Shown in pieces: positions 28,609 to 39,935 of a stretch of 64,000 nucleotides of DNA. The DNA is from Montifringilla adamsi (Eukaryota; Chordata; Aves; Passeriformes; Passeridae): contig JAGGNK010010892.1 of NCBI GenBank assembly GCA_017590115.1, forward strand, positions 4,144,813 through 4,208,812, in the 5' to 3' direction. A model generated the notes under the pieces. The model worked only from the letters and a program-made list of their open reading frames with translations. It made no database searches and was not told the DNA's origin. The translations under genes were made by a program, and so were the position numbers. Every line of letters starts with the position of its first letter. Within the stretch, counting starts at the first letter, position 1.

Positions 28609-31600
28609 TTAATATTCATCGCTGCGTTTAACACCTAAAAAAAAAAAAAAAGTAACAGCACAAGACTAAAATATTCTGCTTAAAATCCACAAAAGATCCT
28701 TTGAAGTGTGAATACTTCCAGGTTAATGCCAGGAGATCTGTCAAGGAGGAGCTTAGGATGTTCAGTGAAAATCCACCAATGCTGACAAACCTTTAACTCC
28801 TTTCCTCTCTGATACTTCAGAGGTGCCTACACCAACCCCAATACAGGGACTTATTTCTATACACAGGAGAGGGTAAAGCAGACAACAATTCCAGCAGGAT
28901 TTTTGCCTGGGTTTACCAATGTTTTATGTGCCCTCCAAATAAAAACAACTAAATAAAGAAAACCCCAATCCTCTTGTCAGCACCTCAAGGCAAACCTTAG
29001 GAAACAGAATGTCCTGAGCGGGGAGGGACCCCCAGGATCACCAGCCCAGCCCCAGCCCTGCCCAGACCCCCCAACAACCCCACCCTGGGCACCCCTGGCA
29101 GCGCTGTCCCAGCGCTCCTGGAGCTCTGGCAGCCTCGGGGCCGTGCCCATTCCCTGGGGAGCCTGGGCAGTGCCAGCACCTCTGGGGAAGAACCTTTCCT
29201 TGATGTCCAGCCTGACCCTCCCCTGACACATTTGTGGGTTTGCTCTTACTCCCAGGCCTAAACCCCTAAGCTGCTCTTATTCTGCACCTTTCTGTGGTTA
29301 AGTGACATTTCCCTCCCAGCTGCTTAAATCTCACTTATTCTTTCAGCCAAGACATCCTTCTCAGACACAGCTCAGTGCACAATTCCAAAGGGCCATTCAA
29401 TTCCTGATTAGACAATTATATGCAAATATAGTCCAAATCCTGGCAGAATTTAACCCTTTGGTCTCTTGTTATACAGGAAGACCAGAAAACTGGTTCAAGC
29501 TGAGAACTCAGCCCGCAAGCAATGTAGCGAATATGGGTCCCCACCCTCTTTGTAAGATTCCCAAGTACTCAGGACTCTTTTCCTGATGAAATGCCTCAAT
29601 TTTCAGGTAAATAAGAACTTCAAGGGTCTTGAAGTACCAGGTTTTCTTGCTACAAGCAGTGATTGAAGCACCACGAGCACACCTGGGACATAAAATTCTC
29701 TCCAGTTTTTAACTTTTCCCTGCTTTCTGAATCAGAGGAATCAACCAGCACTGCTGCAGAATGACACAGTTTCCTTCTGAGCAGGAGAAATAGCAGAGGA
29801 CCAAACCAGAAAGCCAAAATCACTTCTCATCATCTGGGCTCTGGGTCAGCTCCTTGGAAGTCACAGATTCCATTTCCCCTTGAGAAACCAAGCACAGAGC
29901 CCCATGCCAGGTGTGGGAGGAGGACAAACCCACAGGCAGTGGGAGGAATGGGATTTATTGCTGGGCAAAGTGCACAGAACACACAGCAAAACGCCAGGGA
30001 AAGAGTCCAACTCTCCAGTTCCAGCTGATGTGGAAGATACCACAGGCAAGGATGACGTGCACAGGCTGCCATCACAGGTTCCAGCAACACAGAGCAGAAT
30101 TCAGCACTTAAATGCTGTCAGGAAAGGCCAAAAGCCTTTAATTACATTAAAACCTTGTGCTTGGTTTAACACCACACTGTTAATCACATGTATGCTTTTT
30201 GGTTTGGGGCAGGATCCATCTGAGCCATCTCCACTCCCATTTCTGTACCAGCAGGGCTTCCTCTCCCTGCCCCAGGCTCTGAGAGGCAGCCACAGGAAAC
30301 TTTCAGAACTGAAATTATGAAAGAGTGAAGCAAATGTTTCCTTGCCCTCATCATCTTTTATCTGCTTTCAAAAGAAAAAAAAAAAAAAAAAGTTTTTCTT
30401 GCTCTTGATTTAACACATCTTTGGTTTCACTGCAAGCTCTGGCTTGTGGTCCCTGCTCTGTATTTGAGGCTACCCTGGCTCTGGATATTTCCATTGTGGC
30501 CGGGTGGTATTTGCCAATGCAAAGATTTTTGGATTCTGGGAAGGGATTAAAATTCAATCAGACTTTGTGGAGCTGTCTTTCTTCACAGCCATTTTGGTTA
30601 AAAACTGTATCTCCTGTTTTCCATAACAGCAGTCAGTCAATGCTTTTCATTTATATATAAAAAAAAAAGGTTTTCTTTTTGGGGAAATTTTACTGAATAG
30701 TCATCAAAATCAGCACTGGGTCTTTTGAGGCTCCTTTCCTCTGTGGAATTTTTTGGTCTCATTCAAGCACAAAAAATGCAATCCAACAGATTTTCTTCAT
30801 TCACTGAAAAGCTCTGGATAAAATACCTGAAATCTTGCAACAAAACTTGAGAAGTTAGGTATAATCTAGCAAGAAGTAGAGGCTGCAGCAGCCCAGCTGG
30901 AAGAGGTAGCCATGAAAAGCCAGGATCTCCCCAAGTGCTGGCAGCTGGGTTTGGAATTGTCACATCTTACTGGTGTTAGGACACAACAGAATAAGGATCA
31001 CTTCTGGGAAAACAAGAGCAGCAGCATACAAACTTCTGTAAGAGCCAGGTGCAGCAAACCAAAGTGGTACAAACACCAGGACTGCACAGAGTCACTTCCA
31101 GATTGCTGCAACACATCCCAGGTCTGGCTCACAGAGAAACCCGAGGACAGCACACTGGGGCTCTCCAGAGTGGTTCTGTTCCAGGCTGATCCCTGAAAAC
31201 ACAGTGGCACACACCAGCTCATCCAGAGGTCCCAGGCTATGTCCCAGACCAAAGCTGTCTGCACAATCCTGGTTTTGCACCTGTGGTTCCCTGAATGCTG
31301 CTCCCCAGCCAGGTGGTCACCACCTCGCCAGGACCATCCACATCCCCCTGCTCCAGCTGTGCCAAGAAGCCATGGCATTTGCTGGAAGAGCAATCAGAGA
31401 CCTTGGAGAGGATTTAAATTCAGAGATAAAAATGTGTCACCAGCCCACCCATGCCTGCAAGGCAGAACAGACTGAGTGGTTTTCTCTTTAAAGACTCCTA
31501 AGGAACTGGAGCTCAGGATTTCCCAGGAGATTACTCCAAAGACTGATAACTACCACAGGAACACTTCGCGACTACACAGTTTAAATAACTTCTGTGCATA

Positions 31601-34600
31601 ATTTTGCTTGACAGTACACAAAGGGCTGAAAAAAGACACTGCACACAACTGTAAGTATTTAAATTTCTTTCTAATCCTACTGTCTTTTAAATCCAATTTA
31701 ATTTAAATTTGATTTAAATTGAATTAAAATCCAATTTTAATTCAAAATTGACAGAATAAGAAGCACACAATGTCCCATCTTAGAAGGGACACACAAGGAC
31801 TGTCAAACCAAGCTTCTGGCCCTGCCCAGACCCCCCAACAACCCCACCCTGGGCACCCCTGGCAGCGCTGTCCCAGCACTCCTGGAGCTCTGGCAGCCTC
31901 GGGGCCGTGCCCATTCCCTGGGGAGCCTGGGCACCCTCTGGAGGAAGAACCTTTTCCCAATATCCAGCCTAAACCTCCCTGATGGCACTGATTTGCATGA
32001 TAGTCAATAAATAATTATGAATAATACCTGCATCTTCATGAAGTTCTACATTAATATTTGCCTAAATCCATCCCTTGATCAGTCTAGTCTCCCTCTTACT
32101 TGTCCCCTGCACTTTGCTCATCCTCCAGGCACAGCAGTTCCAGCAGCACAGGAACAGCTCTTCCCCCCTGCTCTATGTCCATGCCCTGGCAAGTGCTCAG
32201 CATTGCCAAAACATTTCTTACTGCCCTGAGATCTCTTGGAGCTAAAGTTGCTCCAAAATCCTTCCCCTTCCAGAGAGGATTTTCCTTCCCACCTCTGTTC
32301 CCACATTGTGACAATTTTCCTTGCCCTACAAAGCAAACCTCTGATTTTCCTAAGTTTGCCTCCACCCCTGTGCTGAGCTGTGGTCAGTGACACCTCGCTG
32401 TATCTTCCCAAAACTGCTGACCACCAGCAGTGGTGACTGCAGCAGAAACACCAGGAGCTAATCCTCCCTTTGCTCTCCAGGGCAGGGCAGTTAATTTCCT
32501 GATAAAATAGTGTCTCTATTTCACATTTTCCCCTTGAAACTTTACACTGTCTTGCTGAGTGCTCGCTACAGGAGGGCGTTTGCTGTCATCTTTCAGAAAG
32601 CAAAACCAGTGACTCAGGTGTCCAGGCATCCTTCACAGCACTGAAGGGTTCCTGCTGTGACAGACTTCACAGCTATGACACATCACTTAGAAGGTTTTTT
32701 TTAAATTCAATTTCTCATTGCAACCATACATTAACACTGGAAGTGCTTTTTAAAAAAGCAGAATTTCCATTCTTGGGATTTTCCATGACCACTTCTGAAG
32801 TATATATTTAAATGTCTTTAAAGTTTAAAAGGAAACAGGCACAAGATTATGGATCTCGACAAAGAGATACAAGTACATGATCTCTATGTATTCTTAATAA
32901 AATTGAAGCCTTTGCACATCCTTTCCTTCAAGCCTTCAAAAAAAAAACTCAGGAAACTAATATTTGTGCAATTAAATGTTTAATTTTCCCCTGAACAGTA
33001 ATAATTTAGGAAGTAATCTCTGACAGACTGTCAGGAGAATGATTATTCAGGATTTTGGGGAGTGCCCCACCATTCCAGCTCTGTATTGCATTTTCCTTTC
33101 CAGCTGCTAACAACCATCCATCAGCCTGGTTAAGCTGTCTCCTTCCTCACACAACTGTTCCCACAAAAGCCTGTAACCAAGGCAAATGACCCTGCAAGTT
33201 TTGGTTTTAACACAACAGCTTCGCAGGAACACAGCTGCTGGCCCATGGAGCAATTCTGGAAAGCATTCCAAGGGACAAGCTGAGCACTGCAGCCCTGCCG
33301 CTCCAGGGCAGAACTCACTGTGGTCACTCACCAGCTGAGCTCTGATCAAACACAGGGCAGAGCCCCACAAATACTAATGCTGAAAGGAAACTCTGCTGGG
33401 AGAAGTCTGTGTAAGAGCACTTATGTCCAGCCTCTTTCCAGCTCCTTGATTCTTCAAGTGAAGATCAAGATCCCCCTAGCTAGACTCCCGTTTCTCCATC
33501 CTCCCCAGCCCTGCATAGGGCCCCCCATTCCTTCTCTTGCCAACCCAAAAGCCAGGCATAAACCCAGGGACACACTGTCCTAGGATAAAGCATGCCAGAG
33601 CTTCCAGCCAGGCCTAACCATTCCCACAGCTCCCAGACTACTGCTCTGCTCGCCAGAACTGGAAGAGCTGCTCCACCAAGACAAGGAGCAGGTCTCCTGA
33701 ATCTCCAATCCCCACAGCACATCCCAGAGCAGGACAATTCCAACACAGACCTTTGACACCAGCAGCTCTCCAAACCCACTACAGGATCTACCAGATAAGA
33801 ACAGAGCTACTAATATTTGCTTTGCTGACCTTACTCTCAGAGAAAAATTGATCAACTAATATCTATATTAAAATTATATTAACTTCTCAGTTACTACTTT
33901 TCCTTAGAACTTCCTAAGTTTCTTCTTTAAATCATTTTGAAAGAAAACAAAATCTGTGGGGATATATAAGAAAAAGCAGAGGGATAAGAAGTATCACATC
34001 TACATTTTTATTCTCACTCATCTTCAGCCACACAAAAAAAGTCAGACACCAACACAGCTTAAGTCCAACACAGTCCCTTTTTGAGCATTTCTAGTGCATG
34101 ACAGAGCTCTGGTCCTGTTACATAACAAAAGCATGTCCAGGCTTTCCAACACTCCCTCACTGTCCTCCCCTGAAGAGGCCTAAGCCTGCTAACACCCACA
34201 CAATTAGAGCTACTCAAGTGGATTATATTCACGTGAATGTTGTTTTGTTGGTGCTCTTGTAAGGAGGAAACAAAAAGCTGACTCAAAACCAAAATCTTTT
34301 CTCAGGGTTAGGAAGGTACTCCTGCTGATAACCTGTAACGGCAGGAGGTGAAATCTGGATGTCTGAGGAAGAAAATGTTTTCCTCCCACAGAGCTTTTTT
34401 AGAGTGGATAGGGACTATCCTGCTAAGGGAAGTGTCTGCTCCTAGGGATAACAAAGCATGAAATACAGCTGGAAAAATGAACTCCTTTTTTCCATTCTGA
34501 CTGTTTCAGCTAAGCCCTGGCAATCCTATGAGGGTGAGAGCAGTGCTGACACTCAGCTCTTGGGACTGCAGCAGGAGCAAATCCCTGGTTAGTCCATTAT

Positions 34601-37600
34601 TACACTGCTCTGTCCACAGGGATTCCAGAGCTGCACCTAAATATCTTGTGGTTTCATGCCATATCCATGTTGCTCACAGCTGCCTTGCAGCAGATGAAGC
34701 ATGTACCTTCTTGCTAAGCAGATTTGAGCTTGATCAGCTGAGCCAGTGTTCTTGGCTTTCAAGGAACAGCAGCACAAACTTGTCCCAGAGCCTGTGATCC
34801 ATGGCACAGCTGTGCCCCAAGGACAACACACCAGGCCCCTCACAAGCAATATTCTTCCTTATTAGAAATGTGTCACTTCTGGAAAGCTCTTCTGCCACTG
34901 GTTCACCAGCATCTGCAAAGCCCCTTGCACGGGCTGTGTGCTCAGGGCAGGGCAAATCCTGATCCAAGGTTATGCAATCGGATACCAACACTGAGGCTTG
35001 TGCGCAGGGCGGCAGCTGATGCCAGCAGTATGGGTAAAATGGATATAGGAACAAATAATGGCAGTATCTACTGAAATCTGCTTTAGCTAATCAACTTCTT
35101 ATCACAGAATCATTTAGACTGGAAAAGACCTCCAAGACCAAGAGTCCTGTGACTGATCCCCACCCTATCACCCAGCCCAGAGCACTGAATGCCATGTCCA
35201 TTGTTTCTTGGAATCTCCAGGGATGGGGACTCCACCATCTCCCTGGGCAGTCCCTGACATTGCCTGAACCATCCTTTCCAGGAAGAAATTCCTCTTGTTG
35301 TCCAACCTGACCCTCCCCTGGCACAGCTTGGGGCTGTTTCCTCTCCTCCTGTCCCTGTTCCCAGGAGCAGAGCCTGACCCCCCTGGCTGTCCCCTCCTGT
35401 CAGGGAGTTGTGGAGAGCCAGAATTTCCCTCTGAGCCTCCTTTTCTCCAGGCTGAGCCCCTTTCCCAGCTCCCTCAGCCACTCCTCATATGACTGACTCT
35501 CCAGCTCTGTTGCCCTTCTCAGAATAATTTATTATTAATAATAAAGCAAAACACCAACTGGCAAGGAAGCCAAGGGCTCTGGGTAGGTGAGCACAGCAGG
35601 AACATGCAGGGATCCAGATTTCAGAGCCTCAGCTGACCTCAAAACCGCCAGATATTCAGGGGGTTGTTGCTGTCAAAAATGCTTCTATGTCCTTGTAAGA
35701 TCCAAGTGATGAACTTTTAGATGCAGGCCTATCAATAATGATCCTTCCCAGCTCACAGCTAAGCCCCTACTTTCCTCATACAAAAATGGACCTTGAGATC
35801 ACCTAAGAACAGTACACAAAGCTTTGTTCAGGGCTAAATGCCACTGCTGCCCATGGCAGGCACCCCAGCACAGAACTGCGCTCCCCAGTCTCCCTGAATT
35901 AACATCTTGAGAAGGGCTTCCCCTCCCTACAGGACACCAGCAGTGCAGTCCAGGCAGCACATGACCCAAAACTTCCTTCCAAAACACAGCTAGGAAGTGC
36001 TTCAAGGACACTCATGACTTGCTCTACACCCCAAAACAGCAACCTGACCCGAGCAAATCAGTTGAGAAATGTAAGCAAGGGCTCCCACGCTGCCACTGAG
36101 GAGTCAACTGCAGGAAAACTGGGCATGTTTTGATAAAAAACAGGACTTAAAAATAAAAGAGAGCAGCCAAAAAATGCCTTGTGCTTCTCTAAAAGTTACA
36201 TCAAAGTGTTTTATACTTAGATCTTCTACAAACAAAAAACTGATTCAAGGTGAAAGAGACAGGAAATTCATAAAGTTCAAAATGATTCAGGGAGTTGTTA
36301 TCCCCCCTGCCTTAGCTTAAGTGTACCACAGAATGGTTTGGATTGGGGGGGACCCTAAAGCCCATCCCATCCCACCCCCCTGCCATGTGCAGAGACACCT
36401 ATCCACCATTCCCCAAGCCCTGTCCAACCTGGCATGGGACATTTCCAGGGATCCAGGGGCAGCCACAGCTTCTGTGGGCACCCTATGCCAGGGCCTGAGC
36501 ACCCTCACAGGGAAGAATTTCTTCCCAATATCCCATCTAACCCTGCCCTCTGTCAATTTGAAACCATTACCCCTTGTCCTGTCACTCCATGCTCTTACAC
36601 AAAATGATTTAAAATACCCTCCTATAGCATTTATGAAATTGTGGGAGCTCTGTGTGTCCAAGCTTTAACTCTCGGGCAGCACATGGATGCCAAAATTTTT
36701 CAAGCAAAACCAAGCCAAACCCCAGAAAAAAAAACCCCACCTCAATTTTGGGCATTATAAGGAGCATGCAACCAGCAGAGGTTTCCCCGATTGCTATAAA
36801 ACCTTAAAAGCCCAAAATGAAAACAGTAGCACTGCATCCTTCAAGCAAATCAAAGCCCAGAGGTGGAAGCACCATTCTACAGACAGCAGAGGTGCATAAG
36901 GTTGGTACAGGTTTACCTGACTGAAACTGCAGTGGCTGAGGAGGTGCATAAAAGAAAGAGTGCAGAGGTGGACAGGTAAGGCAGTGAGACAAAGTTTGTC
37001 CACCTGCTGTAGAAAATGCACTCCTAAAACAATCCCAAGGAGAAGAGTCAATACAGGTTTATCTTGATGCGAACTACTGGCTCTGCTTAAGGATTAACCA
37101 AACCAGTACCTGAGGAAGCAGCAAAATAAAGACAGAAGAGCTGTAAAAAAATACCTGCTCTTTTACCTCTCTGCTACAGAACGAGGCACGGGCATTCATG
37201 ATGAACATGATGCCTTAGGATTTTAGCTTGTATATTTTCCATATATTTGTAACCCTGCAGTTCTTTAGTGTACAACTCTAAAACTCCATTCACAGTGTGA
37301 GCTGCTGCTTTCCCAGTTTGGGCAGACACAACAATTCCTCCCCAGGCTGGCAATTAAGGACACCTCACTGCCTCAGGGCCCAGAGATGGAAACAAAAGTG
37401 AGCTGAGGGGGAGCAAACTTGGGGTAAATGACTTCATTACCTGAAGCTGTAATTGGAAGATGAACCCCCAGTATGCAAATGGACCAAACTTATAAAAGTG
37501 TGAAAACCAGTGACCTGTGGTCCATTTTCTGGGGGGACCTGGGGGGCTCTGTCTGCCCAAAATGTACCTGAAGGCCCTTCAATAAATAGAACTGCCTTTT

Positions 37601-38700
37601 ATTCCCTAATTTTGTCTGGCCTCTGTTTTTAGGTAGCCCTGAAAAGGCATCAAATAAATCTTCTCTTAATAATTGCTCAGAATCCTTGTTTATCAAGAAA
37701 AATACTGTTGTCTGCACTGGTAAATAAGAGAAATGCCATTTTTTTTATTCCATCTGACCTCTCTTATGATATTTCAGCTCAATAAACCAGCACCTGAATG
37801 CAAGTTCTGTACCTCATGTTTCATTTTCCAAGTCTTTGCAGCATTCTGCATTTAATCTGCAAGAAAAATGCCAATTATTCTCCACAAAAATAAATTAATA
37901 GTCTATTATCCTTGAGCAGCTTTTGCAAAAAAACCAGTATCAGCACACGACAGGCACAGGCCCGGGGTAAGGAACTGATTTCATTCCTTGGTATTTCCCA
38001 GCATCATCAACTGGAAAAGATGACAAATAAGAAACAGACCTAGAGCAGTTTCTCATAAAACCACCTGCGTTACAGAGCTAAAATGTCTCCTAAGCCCTAA
38101 TACCACGAGGCTGCCTTTGTCCAGGAAATACGTTTCAATTTCGATGCTGCATTGTTACAGTCCCAGGCAGAGCTTCCTTTCTTTGCAGGGAAGGCCACAC
38201 CGACCGAAGAGGCGGAGAACGGCTGGGCAAACGCCTGTGCTGCTCCTCGGTGCTCCCCGAGCCCGGCTGAGGCCGGCGAGGCGGCGCACGGAGCCCGAAG
38301 ACACCGGGGCACCCTTGTGCCGCCCCTCCAGCACCGGGGCAAAGCCCGAGCACCTCCGGGGAGCTCCGGAGCGCCGAGCCCGGGCTGGGAGCGGCCGTTC
38401 TCCCCGAGCAGGCCCCGCTAGGCCAGCCGGGCAGCGCTGCCCCGCCGGAGGCCCGGGCAGGAGGCGCTGCACCCCCGGCCCCAAACCCCACGGTCCCACA
38501 GGCCCCGCGGCCTCCCCGCGTCGCCCGCCCGGCCCAGGTCCCAGCGGCCCGCAGCGCGTTACCTGCGCCCCGCGGGTCAGCCCGCGGCCGCTGAGCTGCC
38601 CGTGCCGCAGCTGTGCCAGGATGTTGGTGGTGGCGGCGCGGGCCCTGCCGGAGCCGGAGCCGGAGCCGGGCCCCGTGCCGGCCCCCGCCACGGCCGCCAT
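4846..38700 (-). CDS. TRPC4AP: Transient receptor potential cation channel subfamily C member 4-associated protein (TRUSS)
   Basis: Minus-strand coding exons, first to last: 38563-38700 (ATG, MAAVAGAG), 27768-27896, 27394-27510, 24708-24765, [one conserved exon not found], 23602-23730, 22316-22517, 20627-20815, 19433-19575, 14727-14858, 13981-14039, 11740-11841 and its duplicate 10335-10436, 8908-8991, 8520-8610, 7856-7996, 6599-6707, 6285-6391, 5849-6055, 4846-4983 (TAA). Phases agree at every join except at the missing exon. Recognisable stretches include KQAKWNGIPLLLQKLYEH, LLVEILMRPT, FCRILAVTISELDTGSDDKH, FLQELEEWYTWLDNALVLDA, LVLHGHNQNCDCSPDITLK and SYIDEAYMDIDRDFSEE. The family is an armadillo-like scaffold of about 797 residues in human: it links TNFR1 to NF-kB signalling, binds TRPC channels, and is a DDB1-CUL4 substrate receptor (MYC turnover; C-degrons with Arg at -3). 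The exons found, counting the duplicate once, sum to 2275 nt; a missing exon of about 56 nt would give 776 residues. Intron 1 is about 10.7 kb and full of CR1 remnants. Confidence 0.95.
10335..10436 (-). CDS. TRPC4AP: TRPC4AP duplicated exon, downstream copy
   Basis: This 102-nt exon has an intact acceptor (tag at its high end) and donor (GTGAG at its low end). It encodes residues from NKYLLLNSQEL to VVNTDR. It begins one base before a codon boundary and ends with two bases of a codon, so it is symmetric and can be repeated without a frameshift. Its sequence matches the copy at 11740-11841 base for base. If both are spliced in, the protein gains 34 residues in its armadillo-like region. Confidence 0.85.
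11740..11841 (-). CDS. TRPC4AP: TRPC4AP duplicated exon, upstream copy
   Basis: Identical to the exon 1405 bp away at 10335-10436, including both splice sites. It is nearer the preceding exon (13981-14039, ending DHHE with a split Glu codon), so it would be met first by the spliceosome. Nothing in the sequence says which copy is ancestral. Confidence 0.85.
12148..12455. repeat. Direct tandem duplication, 161-bp unit, in TRPC4AP intron
   Basis: Bases about 12148-12297 recur at about 12309-12455, beginning at an A-run followed by tctaagcaatattttgctg. The 5' part of the first copy is also the end of the larger 1405-bp duplication, so the two events are nested or abutting. A-rich sequence joins the copies. 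Confidence 0.9.
17936..18070 (-). mobile_element. CR1 LINE 3' fragment (first copy)
   Basis: A degenerate CR1 3' end in minus orientation: the sequence reads caggatggtttgggatgg, then gcagggacaccttccac and ggctgctccaag, all hallmarks of the CR1 tail. It is 5'-truncated, as CR1 copies usually are. Confidence 0.75.
18357..18505 (-). mobile_element. CR1 LINE 3' fragment (second copy)
   Basis: The duplicate of the CR1 fragment at 17936-18070, copied as part of the 421-bp tandem duplication and not by a separate insertion. Confidence 0.75.
23731..24707 (-). other. TRPC4AP intron interval lacking an expected conserved exon
   Basis: The exon at 24708-24765 ends one base into a codon, and the exon at 23602-23730 (starting TEGVTRRLAE) begins at a codon boundary. 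A joining exon with length 2 modulo 3 is therefore required. In mammalian TRPC4AP this position holds about 19 residues rich in Cys, Leu and Asn before TEGVT. I read this interval on the minus strand and did not find a matching segment between splice sites. Confidence 0.7.
25622..25645. repeat. (AATA)n microsatellite
   Basis: Six perfect AATA units in a TRPC4AP intron. Confidence 0.95.
26936..27165. repeat. Direct tandem duplication, 114-bp unit, in TRPC4AP intron
   Basis: Bases 26936-27049 recur at 27050-about 27165, with a handful of substitutions and short A/T-run length changes. It begins tgccaatttcttattttacc. Confidence 0.92.
28568..28615. repeat. 48-base A homopolymer
   Basis: An uninterrupted run of 48 A in TRPC4AP intron 1, followed about 20 bases later by a 14-A run near 28638-28651. 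No retrocopy body with recognisable coding sequence lies directly 5' of it. Confidence 0.95.
28985..29226 (-). mobile_element. CR1 LINE 3' fragment
   Basis: GC-rich CR1 segment in minus orientation in TRPC4AP intron 1. It contains the block accccaccctgggcacccc and the tail block gaagaacctttcc. Its core is nearly identical to the fragments at 31800 and 58680. Confidence 0.8.
31768..31985 (-). mobile_element. CR1 LINE 3' fragment
   Basis: Same subfamily as the fragment at 28985-29226 and same orientation, with a short deletion in the gcagtgccagcacctctg part. Lies in TRPC4AP intron 1, 2.8 kb from its relative. Confidence 0.78.
35103..35500 (-). mobile_element. CR1 LINE 3' fragment, about 400 bp
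   Basis: The longest CR1 remnant in intron 1. The 3' terminus (atcacagaatcatttagac) is at the low-coordinate end, followed by the typical CR1 blocks ggaaaagacctccaagacc and gaagaaattcctcttg. 5'-truncated. Confidence 0.85.
36327..36600 (-). mobile_element. CR1 LINE 3' fragment
   Basis: Starts with the CR1 terminus accacagaatggtttgg. It contains the blocks ccaagccctgtccaacctgg and ggaagaatttcttcccaat and ends near the ccccttgtcctgtcac block. Confidence 0.85.
37395..37655 (+). mobile_element. LTR-like retrotransposon remnant
   Basis: Shows a promoter-like order: a conserved block tatgcaaatggac at about 37473, a TATA-like cttataaaag at about 37489, an AATAAA at about 37581, and a T-rich end finishing aaaaggcatca near 37652. 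The same first block occurs at about 50358 and the same end at about 51260, so this is a repeated element. No internal retroviral coding sequence adjoins it. Target-site duplications were not established. Confidence 0.55.
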
Positions 38701-38900
38701 GGCCTCCGCGCTGGGGACACAAACAGGCAGCCCTCCCCTCGGCCCGCTCCGCCGTGCGCAGCCGCGGGACGCGCCAACATGGCGGCCGGAAGGGGCGCCC
38801 CCGGGTGGGAGGGAGCGACGGGAGCCGCGGCCTGTCCGCGCCGTGCTGCCCGCGGCTCTGCCTGCCGCCCGCTTCCAGCCGCATGCCTCTGTGTCCACTA
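38701..38900 (-). promoter_or_regulatory. TRPC4AP: TRPC4AP CpG-rich promoter region
   Basis: CpG-dense DNA spanning about 38150-38900 covers exon 1 and the sequence upstream of the ATG. At 38776-38792 lies a combined YY1-type (AACATGGCGGC) and ETS-type (CCGGAAG) motif, read on the + strand, about 80-90 bases upstream of the start codon. There is no TATA box. This is the usual architecture of a housekeeping promoter. Confidence 0.65.
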
Positions 38901-39935
38901 GGGTACCTGTATTTCCCTCAGCGAGGCCCAGCCACGCCGTTTTCCGTTTAAGGAAAAGCTCACCAAGAACTCAGATCACAGCTCGTTTTTGTTAAAGGCT
39001 TTGTAAGATGGAACAGCACTGGAACAAGGAACAGTTGAGGCTGTTTGTGGTGTTCTGAGTCACCCAGCCCAGAGCCCTAATCCGAGATTAGCTCAATTGG
39101 TCATAATATCAAAGTTTCAGTTCCTGTCTGGGCCGTTGACTTGGAGCTGGACTTGATCATCTGTGTGGGTGCCTTCCTACTCAGACAAATCTGGGAATCT
39201 AATCAAGATCCAGCTAATTACTCACGGTAGCCATGCACAAGTGAATTCTCTCAGCTCCAACCCTGCTGAGGAGCAACTTCATCTCCCCAGCCTACAGCTC
39301 CTTGGTTCTGCTGCTGGAAGTTCCTGGATGAGGGTACCAAAATGCCCTGGTCAGGAAGGATCGTAGGAGTTGGAGACCTGCCCTGTCCCTTTATTTTCCT
39401 CTGCCTCACAGCTGGGACAATGCTGAGATTCAGGACCTGACCCAGCACTGAGCAAAGCTGTTGGAGAAGGCCTGGGGTTTGTTTTCTGCAGATTAAACAA
39501 TAAAGAGCATGTGAAATGTGAACAGCTGGAAAATAAAAAGACAACCTATGGTGACAACAAGGAGCCACTTACAAGAGCTTCATCGTTGTCCAACAATGCT
39601 GTTTTTGGGTGCTCTGGTCTCAGAAGGGCTGCAAGGGCTGTGTCAATGCAGAATTCCTGCACTGTCCCAGCTGCCATGGGAAAGGACACAACCAAAAGCT
39701 CTGTAGCTTACCAGTCCTTTCAATATGCCTGCCCAACACTGAAAGTGTCTCTTACCATAGCTCATTCACAACGGCAACAGGATTTCTACCCCGAAGGATA
39801 AAATGCAAATTTTATTTAACTTTACAGCACTAGTACAGGTCAAAACAACAACAAAAATTACTTTCTCAAGACAACCACACAGCAGCACAGAGTGGGCACT
39901 GGTCCAGCTGTATTTAAGTATTTCCCTGCTCACAG
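38901..39935. other. Spacer between EDEM2 3' end and TRPC4AP promoter
   Basis: No coding region is recognised here. It contains the SINE at 39084-39186; the rest is unremarkable. Confidence 0.5.
39084..39186 (+). mobile_element. tRNA-Ile-derived SINE with CR1 tail (TguSINE1-like)
   Basis: The head reads gattagctcaattggt, which matches the tRNA A-box region. It then reads tttcagttcctgtctgggcc, a decayed match to the T-arm and 3' acceptor stem of tRNA-Ile. The anticodon-arm part is shortened, so it cannot be a working tRNA gene. It runs straight into a CR1 3' tail (ggacttgatcatctgtgtgg, then gccttcctactcaga). This head-tail fusion is the build of TguSINE1, described from zebra finch, whose tail lets CR1 reverse transcriptase copy it. 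Confidence 0.7.

Noticed and set aside
38117..38995. 292-residue open frame on the + strand, with 247-249-residue minus frames
   Set aside because: CpG-island sequence lacks stops by composition. Only the 46 codons starting at 38700 on the minus strand match TRPC4AP.
39084..39140. Possible tRNA gene
   Set aside because: The A-box-like part is good, but the anticodon arm is deleted and the B box is decayed. It leads into a CR1 tail, so it is a SINE.
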